Origin: Streptomyces sp. TLI_105
GTDB lineage: Bacteria; Actinomycetota; Actinomycetes; Streptomycetales; Streptomycetaceae
Reading direction: 5' to 3'
NCBI RefSeq assembly: GCF_900105415.1
Contig: NZ_FNSM01000001.1
Span: 2,170,001-2,234,000, forward strand
DNA length: 64,000 nt
Positions 35,454 through 43,386 of this stretch are shown here, piece after piece. The notes under the pieces were generated by a model, which saw only the letters and a list, made by a program, of their open reading frames with translations, did no database searches and had not been told where the DNA came from. The first letter of the stretch is position 1; each line of letters starts with the position of its first letter. The position numbers were made by a program, and so were the translations under genes.

Positions 35454-35500
35454 CCACTACCCCTGGGCGGTCGATGCCATCCAACCACTAGATCTTGGGT
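35454..35500 (-). promoter_or_regulatory. Paired NrdR-box candidates upstream of nrdR
   Basis: CCACTAGATCTTGGGT (35485-35500) agrees with the NrdR box consensus at 12 of 16 positions. A weaker copy, CCACTACCCCTGGGCG (35454-35469), begins exactly 31 bp away, three helical turns, which is the spacing known for NrdR box pairs. They lie 110-156 bp upstream of the nrdR start. Confidence 0.6.
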
Positions 35501-35699
35501 TAGGGGCACTTCCACCCCTCCGCGTGTCGCGACGCGGGCGCTCCCGGGGATCCACGCCTCCGGATGCGACACTGGGAGGGCCCACCGCTCGCCACGACCC
35601 AGCGGCGAAGGCTACCGTAACGACCGATTTGGGGCGGCGGCGCCGGCGCACCCATACACCTCCGCACATACGCGCGTAAGGCAATCTGCGAATTTTCAC

Positions 35700-35715
35700 T
35701 CGAACGTGTGTTTGG
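35700..35715 (+). promoter_or_regulatory. LexA-binding SOS box
   Basis: TCGAAC-GTGT-GTTTGG matches the actinobacterial SOS box TCGAAC-N4-GTTCGA perfectly in the left half and at four of six positions in the right half. It lies 66 bp before the lexA start, consistent with autorepression. Confidence 0.75.
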
Positions 35716-35780
35716 CGCAACCTTTCGAAAGCCACTACCGTTGTGCCAGGCAGGGAGACCATTCGAGAGGGGCCGACGAC

Positions 35781-36569
35781 GTGACCACCACCGCAGACAG
35801 TGCCACCATCACCGCCCAGGACCGCTCCCAGGGCCGACTCGAGCCGATGCACGCCATGAATGATGTGAACATGAGCGGCGAGGAGCCAGGGCGCCCCGCC
35901 CGCGCCCTCCCCGGGCGACCTCCAGGCATCCGCGCCGACAGCTCCGGACTCACCGACCGGCAGCGCAGGGTCATCGAAGTCATCCGTGACTCGGTCCAGC
36001 GGCGCGGCTACCCGCCGTCGATGCGGGAGATCGGGCAGGCGGTCGGCCTCTCCAGCACCTCCTCGGTGGCACACCAGCTCATGGCGCTGGAGCGCAAGGG
36101 CTTCCTCCGTCGCGACCCCCACCGGCCCCGTGCCTACGAGGTCCGCGGCTCCGACCAGCCGAGCACCCAGCCGACGGACACCACCGGCAAGCCGGCCGCG
36201 TCGTACGTCCCGCTGGTCGGCCGCATCGCGGCCGGTGGCCCCATCCTGGCCGAGGAGTCCGTCGAGGACGTCTTCCCCCTCCCCCGCCAACTGGTCGGCG
36301 ACGGCGAGCTGTTCGTCCTGAAGGTCGTCGGCGACTCGATGATCGAGGCCGCCATCTGCGACGGCGACTGGGTCACCGTCCGCCGTCAGCCCGTCGCGGA
36401 GAACGGCGACATCGTCGCCGCGATGCTCGACGGCGAGGCCACCGTCAAGCGCTTCAAGCGCGAGGACGGCCACGTCTGGCTGCTCCCGCACAACGCGGCG
36501 TACCAGCCCATCCCCGGCGACGAGGCCACCATCCTCGGCAAGGTCGTGGCGGTGCTGCGGCGGGTGTGA
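35781..36569 (+). CDS. lexA: SOS regulator LexA
   Basis: 262 residues. After a 55-residue N-terminal extension comes the winged helix ([40 protein letters not shown]), then the self-cleavage domain. The cleavage bond is A151-G152 (GRIAAGGPI), with catalytic S186 (VGDSMIEA) and K223 (EATVKRF). It represses DNA-damage genes until RecA-stimulated autocleavage. The GTG at 35781 follows GAGAGGGG. The N-terminal extension is typical of Streptomyces LexA but somewhat longer than the roughly 234-residue form I recall from S. coelicolor. An SOS box lies 66 bp upstream. Confidence 0.95.
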   Translation: MTTTADSATITAQDRSQGRLEPMHAMNDVNMSGEEPGRPARALPGRPPGIRADSSGLTDRQRRVIEVIRDSVQRRGYPPSMREIGQAVGLSSTSSVAHQLMALERKGFLRRDPHRPRAYEVRGSDQPSTQPTDTTGKPAASYVPLVGRIAAGGPILAEESVEDVFPLPRQLVGDGELFVLKVVGDSMIEAAICDGDWVTVRRQPVAENGDIVAAMLDGEATVKRFKREDGHVWLLPHNAAYQPIPGDEATILGKVVAVLRRV

Positions 36570-36590
36570 CACTCCCCGCCGGCTCTGACC

Positions 36591-36625
36591 GGGCCCCGGG
36601 ACCCACTGCGCCGGTCCCGGGGCCC
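36591..36625. terminator. Terminator between lexA and the DinG-type helicase gene
   Basis: A perfect 13-bp stem (36591-36603 with 36613-36625) and a 9-nt loop between convergent genes. Confidence 0.8.
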
Positions 36626-36642
36626 TGCCGTGTCCTGACTCC

Positions 36643-38613
36643 CTAGCCCGCCGTCTTCGAGGCGGCGTCGATGGCCGCGAGCGACTTCCGGACCTGGTTG
36701 CGGTCCGTCGTGTACCAGAAATCGGGCAGCGAGGCCTTCAGATAGCTGCCGTAGCGAGCGGTGGCCAGCCGGGGATCGAGGACCGCCACGACGCCCCGGT
36801 CGCCGGTGGCCCGCACCAGCCGACCGGCGCCCTGGGCCATCAGCAGGGCCGCATGGGTCGCCGCGACCGCCATGAAGCCGTTCCCGCCGGCCTCCTCGAC
36901 GGCCTTCTGCCGGGCGCTCATCAACGGATCGTCGGGGCGCGGGAACGGGATCTTGTCCATGACGACCAGCTGACAGCTGGGCCCCGGGACGTCCACGCCC
37001 TGCCAGAGCGAGAGCGTGCCGAAGAGACAGGTCTTCGGGTCGGCCGCGAAGTTCTTGATCAGCTCGCCCAGCGTGTCCTCGCCCTGGAGCAGGATCGGCA
37101 GCTCCGGCACCCGGCTCCGCAGCTCCTCCGCCGCCTGCTGCGCGGCACGCATGGAGGAGAAGAGACCGAGGGTCCGCCCGCCGGCCGCCTGCATCAGCTC
37201 GGTGAGCTCGTCGAGCATGTCACCCCGCTCCCCGTCGCGCGCGGGGCGCGAGAGGTGCTTGGCGACGTACAGGATGCCCTGCTTCGGATAGTCGAACGGG
37301 GAGCCGACGTCGATGCCCTTCCAGACCGGCAGGTCGTCGCCCGTGGTGCCCTCGGGAGCCAGGCCGAGCGACGCCCCGACCCCGTTGAAGTCGCCGCCGA
37401 GCTTGAGCGTGGCCGAGGCGAGCACCACGGACCGCTCCGTGAACAGCTTCTCCCGCAGCAGGCCGGAGACCGTCAGCGGCGCGACCCGCAGCGAGGCCCC
37501 GAACCGGTCGTGACGCTCGTACCAGACGACGTCGTACTCGGAACCCTGGGTGATCCGCTCCGCCACGCCGTGCACGGTCTCCACCGAGGCCATGGCCTGC
37601 TTGCGGACCGCGTCCTCGTCCTGCACGGCCCGGTCCCGGGTGTTGCCCAGTGCCGTGATCACGGCACGGGCCGCGTCCCGCAGCGCCATCAACGCGTACG
37701 CCAGGTCCTCCGGGATCTCCTCCAGGCGACCCGGCAGCGCCAGCTCCATGACCCGCTCGAAGCCCTCCGCGGCGGTCTGCAGCTGGTCGGCCGTCTTCTC
37801 GTCCACGAGCTTCGCGGCCCGGCGCACGGCACGGTTGACCTGGCCCGGGGTGAGCTCGCCGGTGGCGACACCCGTGACCCGGGACACCAGCTCATGGGCC
37901 TCGTCGACGATCAGCACCTCGTGCTGCGGGAGCACCGGGGCGCCCTCGATGGCGTCGATGGCGAGCAGGGCGTGGTTGGTGACGACGACGTCCGCGAGCT
38001 TGGCGCGCTCGCGGGCCGCCTCGGCGAAGCACTCCGGCCCGTACGCGCACTTGCTCGCGCCGAGGCACTCCCGGGAGGAGACCGAGACCTGGGCCCAGGC
38101 CTTGTCGGAGACGCCGGGCGTCAGGTCGTCCCGGTCGCCGGTCTCCGTCTCGTCCGACCAGTCCCGCAGCCGCAGCAGGTCCTGGCCCAGCTTGCTGCTG
38201 GGCGCGGCCGCCTCGAAGGGGTCGAAGAGGCCGTCCTCCTCGTCCTGCGGGACACCCTCGTGGAGCCGGTGCAGGCAGAGGTAGTTCGACCGGCCCTTGA
38301 GCATGGCGAACTGCGGCCGGCGGCGAAGCTGCGGGTGCAGCGCCTCGACCGTCCGGGGAAGATCGCGCTCGACGAGCTGGCGCTGGAGCGCCAGGGTGGC
38401 CGTGGCCACCACCACCCGCTCGCCCTGGGCCAGCGCCGGCACTAGGTAGCCGAGCGACTTGCCCGTGCCGGTGCCGGCCTGGACGAGGAGGTGGGAGTTG
38501 TCGTCGATGGCCTCGGCCACGGCCTCGGCCATGGTGACCTGGCCGGGCCGCTCCGTGCCGCCGACGGCGGAGACGGCGGCGTGGAGGAGGTCGGGGAGGG
38601 ATGGCTTCGTCAT
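36643..38613 (-). CDS. DinG/YoaA-type Fe-S superfamily 2 DNA helicase
   Basis: 656 residues. Walker A is QAGTGTGKSLGYLVP (about 45-59), the DEAH-type box is LIVDEAHEL, and late motifs include FGTLSLWQGVDVPG and AQGAGRLVRATGDRG. Between motifs Ia and II, a cysteine in NYLCLHRL and three in SRECLGASKCAYGPECF are placed to hold a 4Fe-4S cluster, as in XPD, DinG and YoaA. It likely resolves unusual DNA structures or R-loops. It is convergent with lexA; no SOS box was seen near its start at 38613. It is 37 bp downstream of the siderophore operon on the same strand, so read-through is possible. Confidence 0.9.
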   Translation of the reverse strand: MTKPSLPDLLHAAVSAVGGTERPGQVTMAEAVAEAIDDNSHLLVQAGTGTGKSLGYLVPALAQGERVVVATATLALQRQLVERDLPRTVEALHPQLRRRPQFAMLKGRSNYLCLHRLHEGVPQDEEDGLFDPFEAAAPSSKLGQDLLRLRDWSDETETGDRDDLTPGVSDKAWAQVSVSSRECLGASKCAYGPECFAEAARERAKLADVVVTNHALLAIDAIEGAPVLPQHEVLIVDEAHELVSRVTGVATGELTPGQVNRAVRRAAKLVDEKTADQLQTAAEGFERVMELALPGRLEEIPEDLAYALMALRDAARAVITALGNTRDRAVQDEDAVRKQAMASVETVHGVAERITQGSEYDVVWYERHDRFGASLRVAPLTVSGLLREKLFTERSVVLASATLKLGGDFNGVGASLGLAPEGTTGDDLPVWKGIDVGSPFDYPKQGILYVAKHLSRPARDGERGDMLDELTELMQAAGGRTLGLFSSMRAAQQAAEELRSRVPELPILLQGEDTLGELIKNFAADPKTCLFGTLSLWQGVDVPGPSCQLVVMDKIPFPRPDDPLMSARQKAVEEAGGNGFMAVAATHAALLMAQGAGRLVRATGDRGVVAVLDPRLATARYGSYLKASLPDFWYTTDRNQVRKSLAAIDAASKTAG

Positions 38614-38650
38614 AGCCCTGCCACCCTACGGGGCGGGACTGACAGCCAGG

Positions 38651-40495
38651 TCACGCGAGTGGGTTGGGGACGGTTCCGTGGACGGCCGCGTGCGGGCGGT
38701 CGGGCCGGTCCCGGTAGCCGTCCAGGTGCAGACGGTTGCGGTTGAGGCAGAGCCGCTCGATCCGCGGGGTCAGGAGGTCGAAGAGCTCGAACCGTTCCTT
38801 CAGCTCGGGGAAGCGCGCCTGGTACCGCAGGATCTCGGCTCGGACGAGGCCCCAGAAGTCCTCCTCGGGCACGCCGAGTTGTTCCTCGCAGAGGGGAGCC
38901 AGGTAGCGGAAGACGCCGACGAAGAGCCCCGAATGGATGAACTGGGTCAGGAATCCGGGCTCCTCCGTCAACAGGACGTCACGGACATCATCCGGGAGGG
39001 TGGCGTGTTCGGGGAGGGGGTGGGCACTGATGTTCACATCGTCGACGAAGTCCTTGATCGCCAGTCGGACCGGGACGTCGTCGCCGTCGTACACGACGAT
39101 GGCGTTCTCGCCGTGGGGCGAGAAGACCGTGCCGTACCGGTAGAGGAAATGCAGCAGCGGGGGGAGCAGAGCGGTGAAGAGGTGCTGGAGCCAGACTGCG
39201 GGGGCGAGCCCGGAGCGCTCGACGAGCTCGGCGACGAACGCCCGGCCTTCCGGGTCGGTGTGGAGGAGCGAGGCGAGGGTGCGGGCCCGCTCGCCCGGGG
39301 GCAGCCTGAGCGGCTCGCGCCAGATCGCGCCGAGCAGTTCCTTGTACTGGTACGGGACTTCGGGAAGCCGGTCGTACAGGGGGTGCTCGACCGTGACGGA
39401 GGCGACCTCACCGAGGAGGATCACTCCGCACTCGTCCCGCAGGAACGGATCGGCTTCGCGCAGGCCGTGGACCCAGGCGGTCACGGCGGGCGCGGCGAGG
39501 GTCCGCTCGGTGGGCAGTCCGCGCCAGACGAGGGTGTTGAGCACCGACAGGGGCAGCTTGACGGTGTGCCGGTCGGGGCGGCTGGTGTTGAGGAAGGTAC
39601 GGACGGACTGCTGCGGCAGCCGGAGGTCGCCGTCGGCGGGGAGCGGGACGACGGTCCCGGCGGCGATGGCCGGGGCGTAGAGCGGGAGCAGGACCTCGTC
39701 CCACTGCCAGGGGTGGACGGGCAGCAGGAGGTAGCCGTCGGGTTCGTGACCGCGGGCGGTCAGGGCGGCCCGGAAGGCTTCGTGAACCTCGGGGTCGAGC
39801 TCCCGGGCATAGAGGCGGTCGGGGGTCTCCAGGCCTGCCACGCCACGGTAGGCGGCGAGGCGGTTGCTGACGGCGATCCACGGCAGCCGGGTCGCGCGGC
39901 GTGCCTCGGGGGCCCAGTGGGCGGCGTCGGTGGCGGAGAAGCCGATGCGTCCCTTGTTGAGGACGAGCCAGGGGTGACCGGTCTGATGGCCTTCGAGTTC
40001 CGCGTAGGACAGTTCGGCGAGCCGGTCGGCGGTGAGGGCCGTGTGGTCGAGGCGGGCGTCGGCGGCGAGGGTGGCGGAGAGCTCGCGGATCAGATGACCG
40101 AGGGTGGCGCCGTCGAGTCGGAGGAGGTGACGGGCGCGGACCAGGAAGTCGAAGGGATCGGTGAGGGGCCGGCCCTCGTGGGCGATCGAGCCGGCGGTGA
40201 CGTGCCAGCTGCCGTAGGCGCCTCGGCGGGCACGGAAGGTGAGTGTGGTGCCGTCGTCGAGCCGTAGCGCGTGGCGGTCGGGCTCGCCGTCGTCGGCGGG
40301 CACGGGTTCGACGATCTCCTCGTAGGCGAACTCGGAGAGGGCCTTGGCGAGGAGACGGGAGGACGCCCGCGTCCAGGCGGCGGCGTTCAGCTCGGGGGGC
40401 GCGAGCAGTTCGGGCACCGGGGCGGGGCTCTTCGTGGGAGCCGGGACGGCCGGGGTGGATGGTGCGGAGTCGTGAGGTGCAGGGGATGTCGACAC
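38651..40495 (-). CDS. NIS siderophore synthetase (IucA/IucC family), last gene of operon
   Basis: 614 residues. IucA/IucC motifs are present: TGHPWLVLNKGRIGFSA for carboxylate/ATP binding, LLLPVHPWQWDEV, and the C-terminal FhuF-like reductase-homology region (FSPHGENAIVVYDGDDVPVR, IKDFVDDVNIS). Such enzymes condense citrate or a dicarboxylic substrate with an amine or hydroxamate using ATP. The GTG at 40495 follows GAGGAG. It is the fourth gene in aminotransferase / NIS / GNAT / NIS order, with 60 bp or less between genes. The first 35 residues are Ser/Pro-rich and low complexity. Confidence 0.9.
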   Translation of the reverse strand: MSTSPAPHDSAPSTPAVPAPTKSPAPVPELLAPPELNAAAWTRASSRLLAKALSEFAYEEIVEPVPADDGEPDRHALRLDDGTTLTFRARRGAYGSWHVTAGSIAHEGRPLTDPFDFLVRARHLLRLDGATLGHLIRELSATLAADARLDHTALTADRLAELSYAELEGHQTGHPWLVLNKGRIGFSATDAAHWAPEARRATRLPWIAVSNRLAAYRGVAGLETPDRLYARELDPEVHEAFRAALTARGHEPDGYLLLPVHPWQWDEVLLPLYAPAIAAGTVVPLPADGDLRLPQQSVRTFLNTSRPDRHTVKLPLSVLNTLVWRGLPTERTLAAPAVTAWVHGLREADPFLRDECGVILLGEVASVTVEHPLYDRLPEVPYQYKELLGAIWREPLRLPPGERARTLASLLHTDPEGRAFVAELVERSGLAPAVWLQHLFTALLPPLLHFLYRYGTVFSPHGENAIVVYDGDDVPVRLAIKDFVDDVNISAHPLPEHATLPDDVRDVLLTEEPGFLTQFIHSGLFVGVFRYLAPLCEEQLGVPEEDFWGLVRAEILRYQARFPELKERFELFDLLTPRIERLCLNRNRLHLDGYRDRPDRPHAAVHGTVPNPLA

Positions 40496-40555
40496 GGGGA
40501 CTCCTCGGGGTGGGCACCGCTGTGGGCCGAGCGGTGCATATGAGAAAGGGACGGT

Positions 40556-41212
40556 TCACAGAACGTGACGAAGGGCCCGGTCACGGATCATGAGCGCGGC
40601 CGTTTTGTCGGAAAGGTCGACTTCTGCCGCGTAGCGGAAGCCGCCACTGAGGAACGCGGAGACGGAGGGGGTGTTGCGGATGTCGGGTTCGGCGACGACC
40701 CGGGTGCAGCGGGGGCGGTGGTCGAGGACCAGATCGGCGACGGCGCGCAGCAGCGTGGTGCCGACGCCACGGCCCCGGTCGGTGACGCCTCCGATCAGCA
40801 GATGGACACCCGTGTCATGGGGAAGCGCCGGGTAGTGGCGGGCGAGCGGGTCGAGGTCGGCACGGTAGATCTCGAAGTAGCTCATGGGCGTGCCGTCGAG
40901 GACGCCCAGGCAGGGGACGCTCCGGCCGTCGCCCTCGAGTTGGGCGCGGACGTGTTCGGCGGTGACGGTGTCGGGTCCGGCGAGCTCCCAGAAGGCGGCG
41001 ACGGCGGGGTCGTTCATCCATCGGGTGAGCAGCGGCAGATCCCGTTCGAGTCGCACGGGTACGAGCCGGAAGGAGCCGACGGGGGTGTCGGCAGGCCCCC
41101 AGGCGGCGACGGAGTCGAGCAGATCGCCGTCGAGGAGGGCGACGAGGTCGTCGACCCTGAGGTCCAGGGTGTCGTCCCCCGGCGGGTCGACCGGTGGGCG
41201 GGTGGGTGACAC
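40556..41212 (-). CDS. Siderophore-type GNAT acyltransferase (IucB/RhbD-like)
   Basis: 218 residues. The acetyltransferase domain begins at VRLERDLPLLTRWMNDPAVA and shows FWELAGP, YFEIYRADLDPLARHYPALP, the acetyl-CoA pyrophosphate loop GVTDRGRGVGTTLLRAV, and VVAEPDIRNTPSVSAFLSGGF. These are hallmarks of IucB-like enzymes that acylate hydroxylamino or amino side chains in aerobactin- and rhizobactin-type siderophores. GTG 41212 follows AGGAGAG. It stands between the two NIS synthetase genes. Confidence 0.88.
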   Translation of the reverse strand: MSPTRPPVDPPGDDTLDLRVDDLVALLDGDLLDSVAAWGPADTPVGSFRLVPVRLERDLPLLTRWMNDPAVAAFWELAGPDTVTAEHVRAQLEGDGRSVPCLGVLDGTPMSYFEIYRADLDPLARHYPALPHDTGVHLLIGGVTDRGRGVGTTLLRAVADLVLDHRPRCTRVVAEPDIRNTPSVSAFLSGGFRYAAEVDLSDKTAALMIRDRALRHVL

Positions 41213-41272
41213 GGTGTCGCTCTCCTCTCGGCGGCGCGGTCGGGGCGGGGGTGGGACGGCGCCGGCGCGGGT

Positions 41273-43348
41273 TCAGGTACGGAGGGGGTTGGTGACGGTG
41301 ACGTAGACGGACTGGGTGTCGACGGGCCCGACGAGCTCGTCCAGGCCGTGCAGACGGGTGAGGAGGTTGGCCTTGCTGCGCAGGGTCGCGGCTTCCAGGA
41401 GCCGGTGCGGAAGGGGGGAGCCGAGGCTGGTGGCGGAGGTGAGGAAGCTGCGGAAGGCGGCGAGCAGGACGCGTTCGTCGGCGAGGTGCTGGGCGCCGAA
41501 CGCGCCGATGAGGCCGAGGACGTTGTTGATGCCGAGGTAGTAGGCGAAGCGCTCGTCGGTGACCTGGTCGGAGACGAAGGTGTCGCTGTCGGCGCCGATG
41601 CCGGGGAGGCGGCTCTCCAGCTCGCCCCGGTGGGACTCGCGGAAGTAGTAGCCCTGGTTGTCGCGGTAGCGGCCGCCGATCGGCCAGCCGTCCGGGTCGA
41701 GGAGGACCAGGGTGTTCTGCTGGTGGGCCTCCAGGGCGATGCCGGCGTGGCCGTCGAGCCAGAGGACGGGGCGGACGACGTGGTCGAGGTAGCGGAGGAA
41801 CCACTCGGCGGCGACTGCGGTCGTGGGGCGGCTGGTGCGGGCGGAGAGCCGTCCGATGACGTCGGCGAGCCGGGAGCGCATGGTGGTGGCTCCGGGCCAG
41901 GGGCGGGGGGTCGTGAGGGAGGCGATGCAGACGGCGTCGTCGCCGGGGCCGAAGGGGTTGTGGCGGATCATGACGTCGAGTCCGGGGACGGGGGTGCCGT
42001 CCGGGGCGTCGACGGCGAGCCAGGCGGGGTCGCGGACGATGTCGAAGCACGGGTGGGCGGCCTGCCACTCGTCGACGAGACCGGTGCGGAGCAGCCGGTG
42101 GACCTCGACGCCGCGGTGGAGTTCCTTGCGGAGGTTCTCGCGGCGGGAGTTGGTGATGCGCAGGCCGAGGGAGAGCTTGAGCATGGCCCGGGCGCCGGGG
42201 CGGTGCACGGTGCGGACGGAGGAGGTGGGGTGCCAGGGGGTGCCGTGGGGGCCCAGGTCGTGGAGGAGGCCCGCGTCCAGGAGGGCGCGGACGTCGGGGC
42301 GGTGCAGCAGTTCACGGGCCTGCCAGGGGTGCAGGGGCAGGGGGGTGGTGCCGGCGGGGAGTGCGAGTCCTTCGGCGAGTCCGGCGGCGAGCTGCTCGGC
42401 GGTGACGGGCCGGCCCTGTTCGGTCCAGGCGGAGTCGGCGGCGAGGACGGTGCGGTCGACGGCGAACCAGTGGAGGGGGAAGGAGCCGTGCAGTTCGGGT
42501 GAGTAGAGCCGGCCCTCGGCCTCGGAGAGTCCTTCGCGGCTCTTGGGGGTGGGGTGGAGCGGGTGGCCGAGCAGCAGGGACTGTTCGGCGGCGAGGAAGA
42601 GGTCGGCGTCCGGGTGCGGTTCGGGCCTGCGGCGGCGCTCGGTGAGGAAGTCTGCGGTGCGGCGGGCGGAATCGGCGACGCGGCCGACGAGATCGGTGCC
42701 CTCGGAGCGGCCCGTCTCCCGGCTGAGCAGGACGGCCACCGTGACGGCGTCGGCGGCCGGCACCGTGGCCGGGAGCCCTTCGAGGGCGGGGGCGCCGAAG
42801 CGGTGCCAGCCGGTGGGCGACCAGTAGCGGACGGGGACGAGGAGGGCGGTGCCGCTGGCGTCGAGGGGGACGCGCAGGGTGGTGGATCCGGGGGCCGGCA
42901 GGTTCTTCTCCCGGACCCAGCAGCGGAGGAGGTTCTCGACGGCGGCGGCGTCGGCGGCGCGCTGCGGGTCGGGGTCGTCCAGCGGGTCGGAGGCACCGGC
43001 CGGGCGAAGGGGCCGGGGCTCGTACGGTCCGGTGTGCTGGCGCGGGACGGTGTGCTCGTCGCAGCCGACCGGGTCCGGCCCGTGCTCCTGCCCCTGGGTG
43101 CCCCGACGCTCGACGTGGGGGGCCGCGGAGTGGAGGGGTTCCCCGGGGAGGGACGCCGCGTGGGGTGCCTCGGGGCGAGCGGCCTCCGGGTGGGGGGCCG
43201 CCGCCCCGCGGAAGGTCTCCGTGTGGAGGGCCTCGGAACGGAGGGCCTCGGAGCGAGGGGGCTCCGGGTGGCGGGGCGGTTGCGGGTGGGGGGCGGTGGG
43301 GTGGGGGCGGTCGGTGACGGGGGCCGGGGAGGTGGGGGTGGCGTTCAC
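41273..43348 (-). CDS. NIS siderophore synthetase with long N-terminal extension
   Basis: 691 residues. The IucA/IucC core starts around residue 125 and contains LLLGHPLHPTPKSREGLS, TPLPLHPWQAREL, SVRTVHRPGARAMLKLSL, and GIALEAHQQNTLVLLDPDGW. In front lies a 115-residue low-complexity region rich in Pro, His, Glu and Ala with repeated SEAL/PEA(A)PH-like units, not a normal part of the family. GTG 43348 is preceded by AAGGAAG; a later internal start would remove the extension but I saw no better ribosome site. It likely makes the first amide bond to citrate. Confidence 0.86.
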   Translation of the reverse strand: MNATPTSPAPVTDRPHPTAPHPQPPRHPEPPRSEALRSEALHTETFRGAAAPHPEAARPEAPHAASLPGEPLHSAAPHVERRGTQGQEHGPDPVGCDEHTVPRQHTGPYEPRPLRPAGASDPLDDPDPQRAADAAAVENLLRCWVREKNLPAPGSTTLRVPLDASGTALLVPVRYWSPTGWHRFGAPALEGLPATVPAADAVTVAVLLSRETGRSEGTDLVGRVADSARRTADFLTERRRRPEPHPDADLFLAAEQSLLLGHPLHPTPKSREGLSEAEGRLYSPELHGSFPLHWFAVDRTVLAADSAWTEQGRPVTAEQLAAGLAEGLALPAGTTPLPLHPWQARELLHRPDVRALLDAGLLHDLGPHGTPWHPTSSVRTVHRPGARAMLKLSLGLRITNSRRENLRKELHRGVEVHRLLRTGLVDEWQAAHPCFDIVRDPAWLAVDAPDGTPVPGLDVMIRHNPFGPGDDAVCIASLTTPRPWPGATTMRSRLADVIGRLSARTSRPTTAVAAEWFLRYLDHVVRPVLWLDGHAGIALEAHQQNTLVLLDPDGWPIGGRYRDNQGYYFRESHRGELESRLPGIGADSDTFVSDQVTDERFAYYLGINNVLGLIGAFGAQHLADERVLLAAFRSFLTSATSLGSPLPHRLLEAATLRSKANLLTRLHGLDELVGPVDTQSVYVTVTNPLRT

Positions 43349-43386
43349 GGGGGCTTCCTTGGGGGTGGGGGCCGGGGCGGTCCGGG

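Larger units (their letters stand above)
35345..35780. other. 436-bp divergent intergenic region nrdR / lexA
   Basis: Contains the NrdR-box pair near the nrdR side, a more AT-rich segment (about 35640-35745), and a LexA SOS box near the lexA side. No additional gene or RNA was recognised. Confidence 0.7.

Noticed and set aside
36591..36625. Possible regulatory RNA between lexA and the helicase gene
   Set aside because: A simple perfect hairpin between convergent stops is better explained as a bidirectional terminator.
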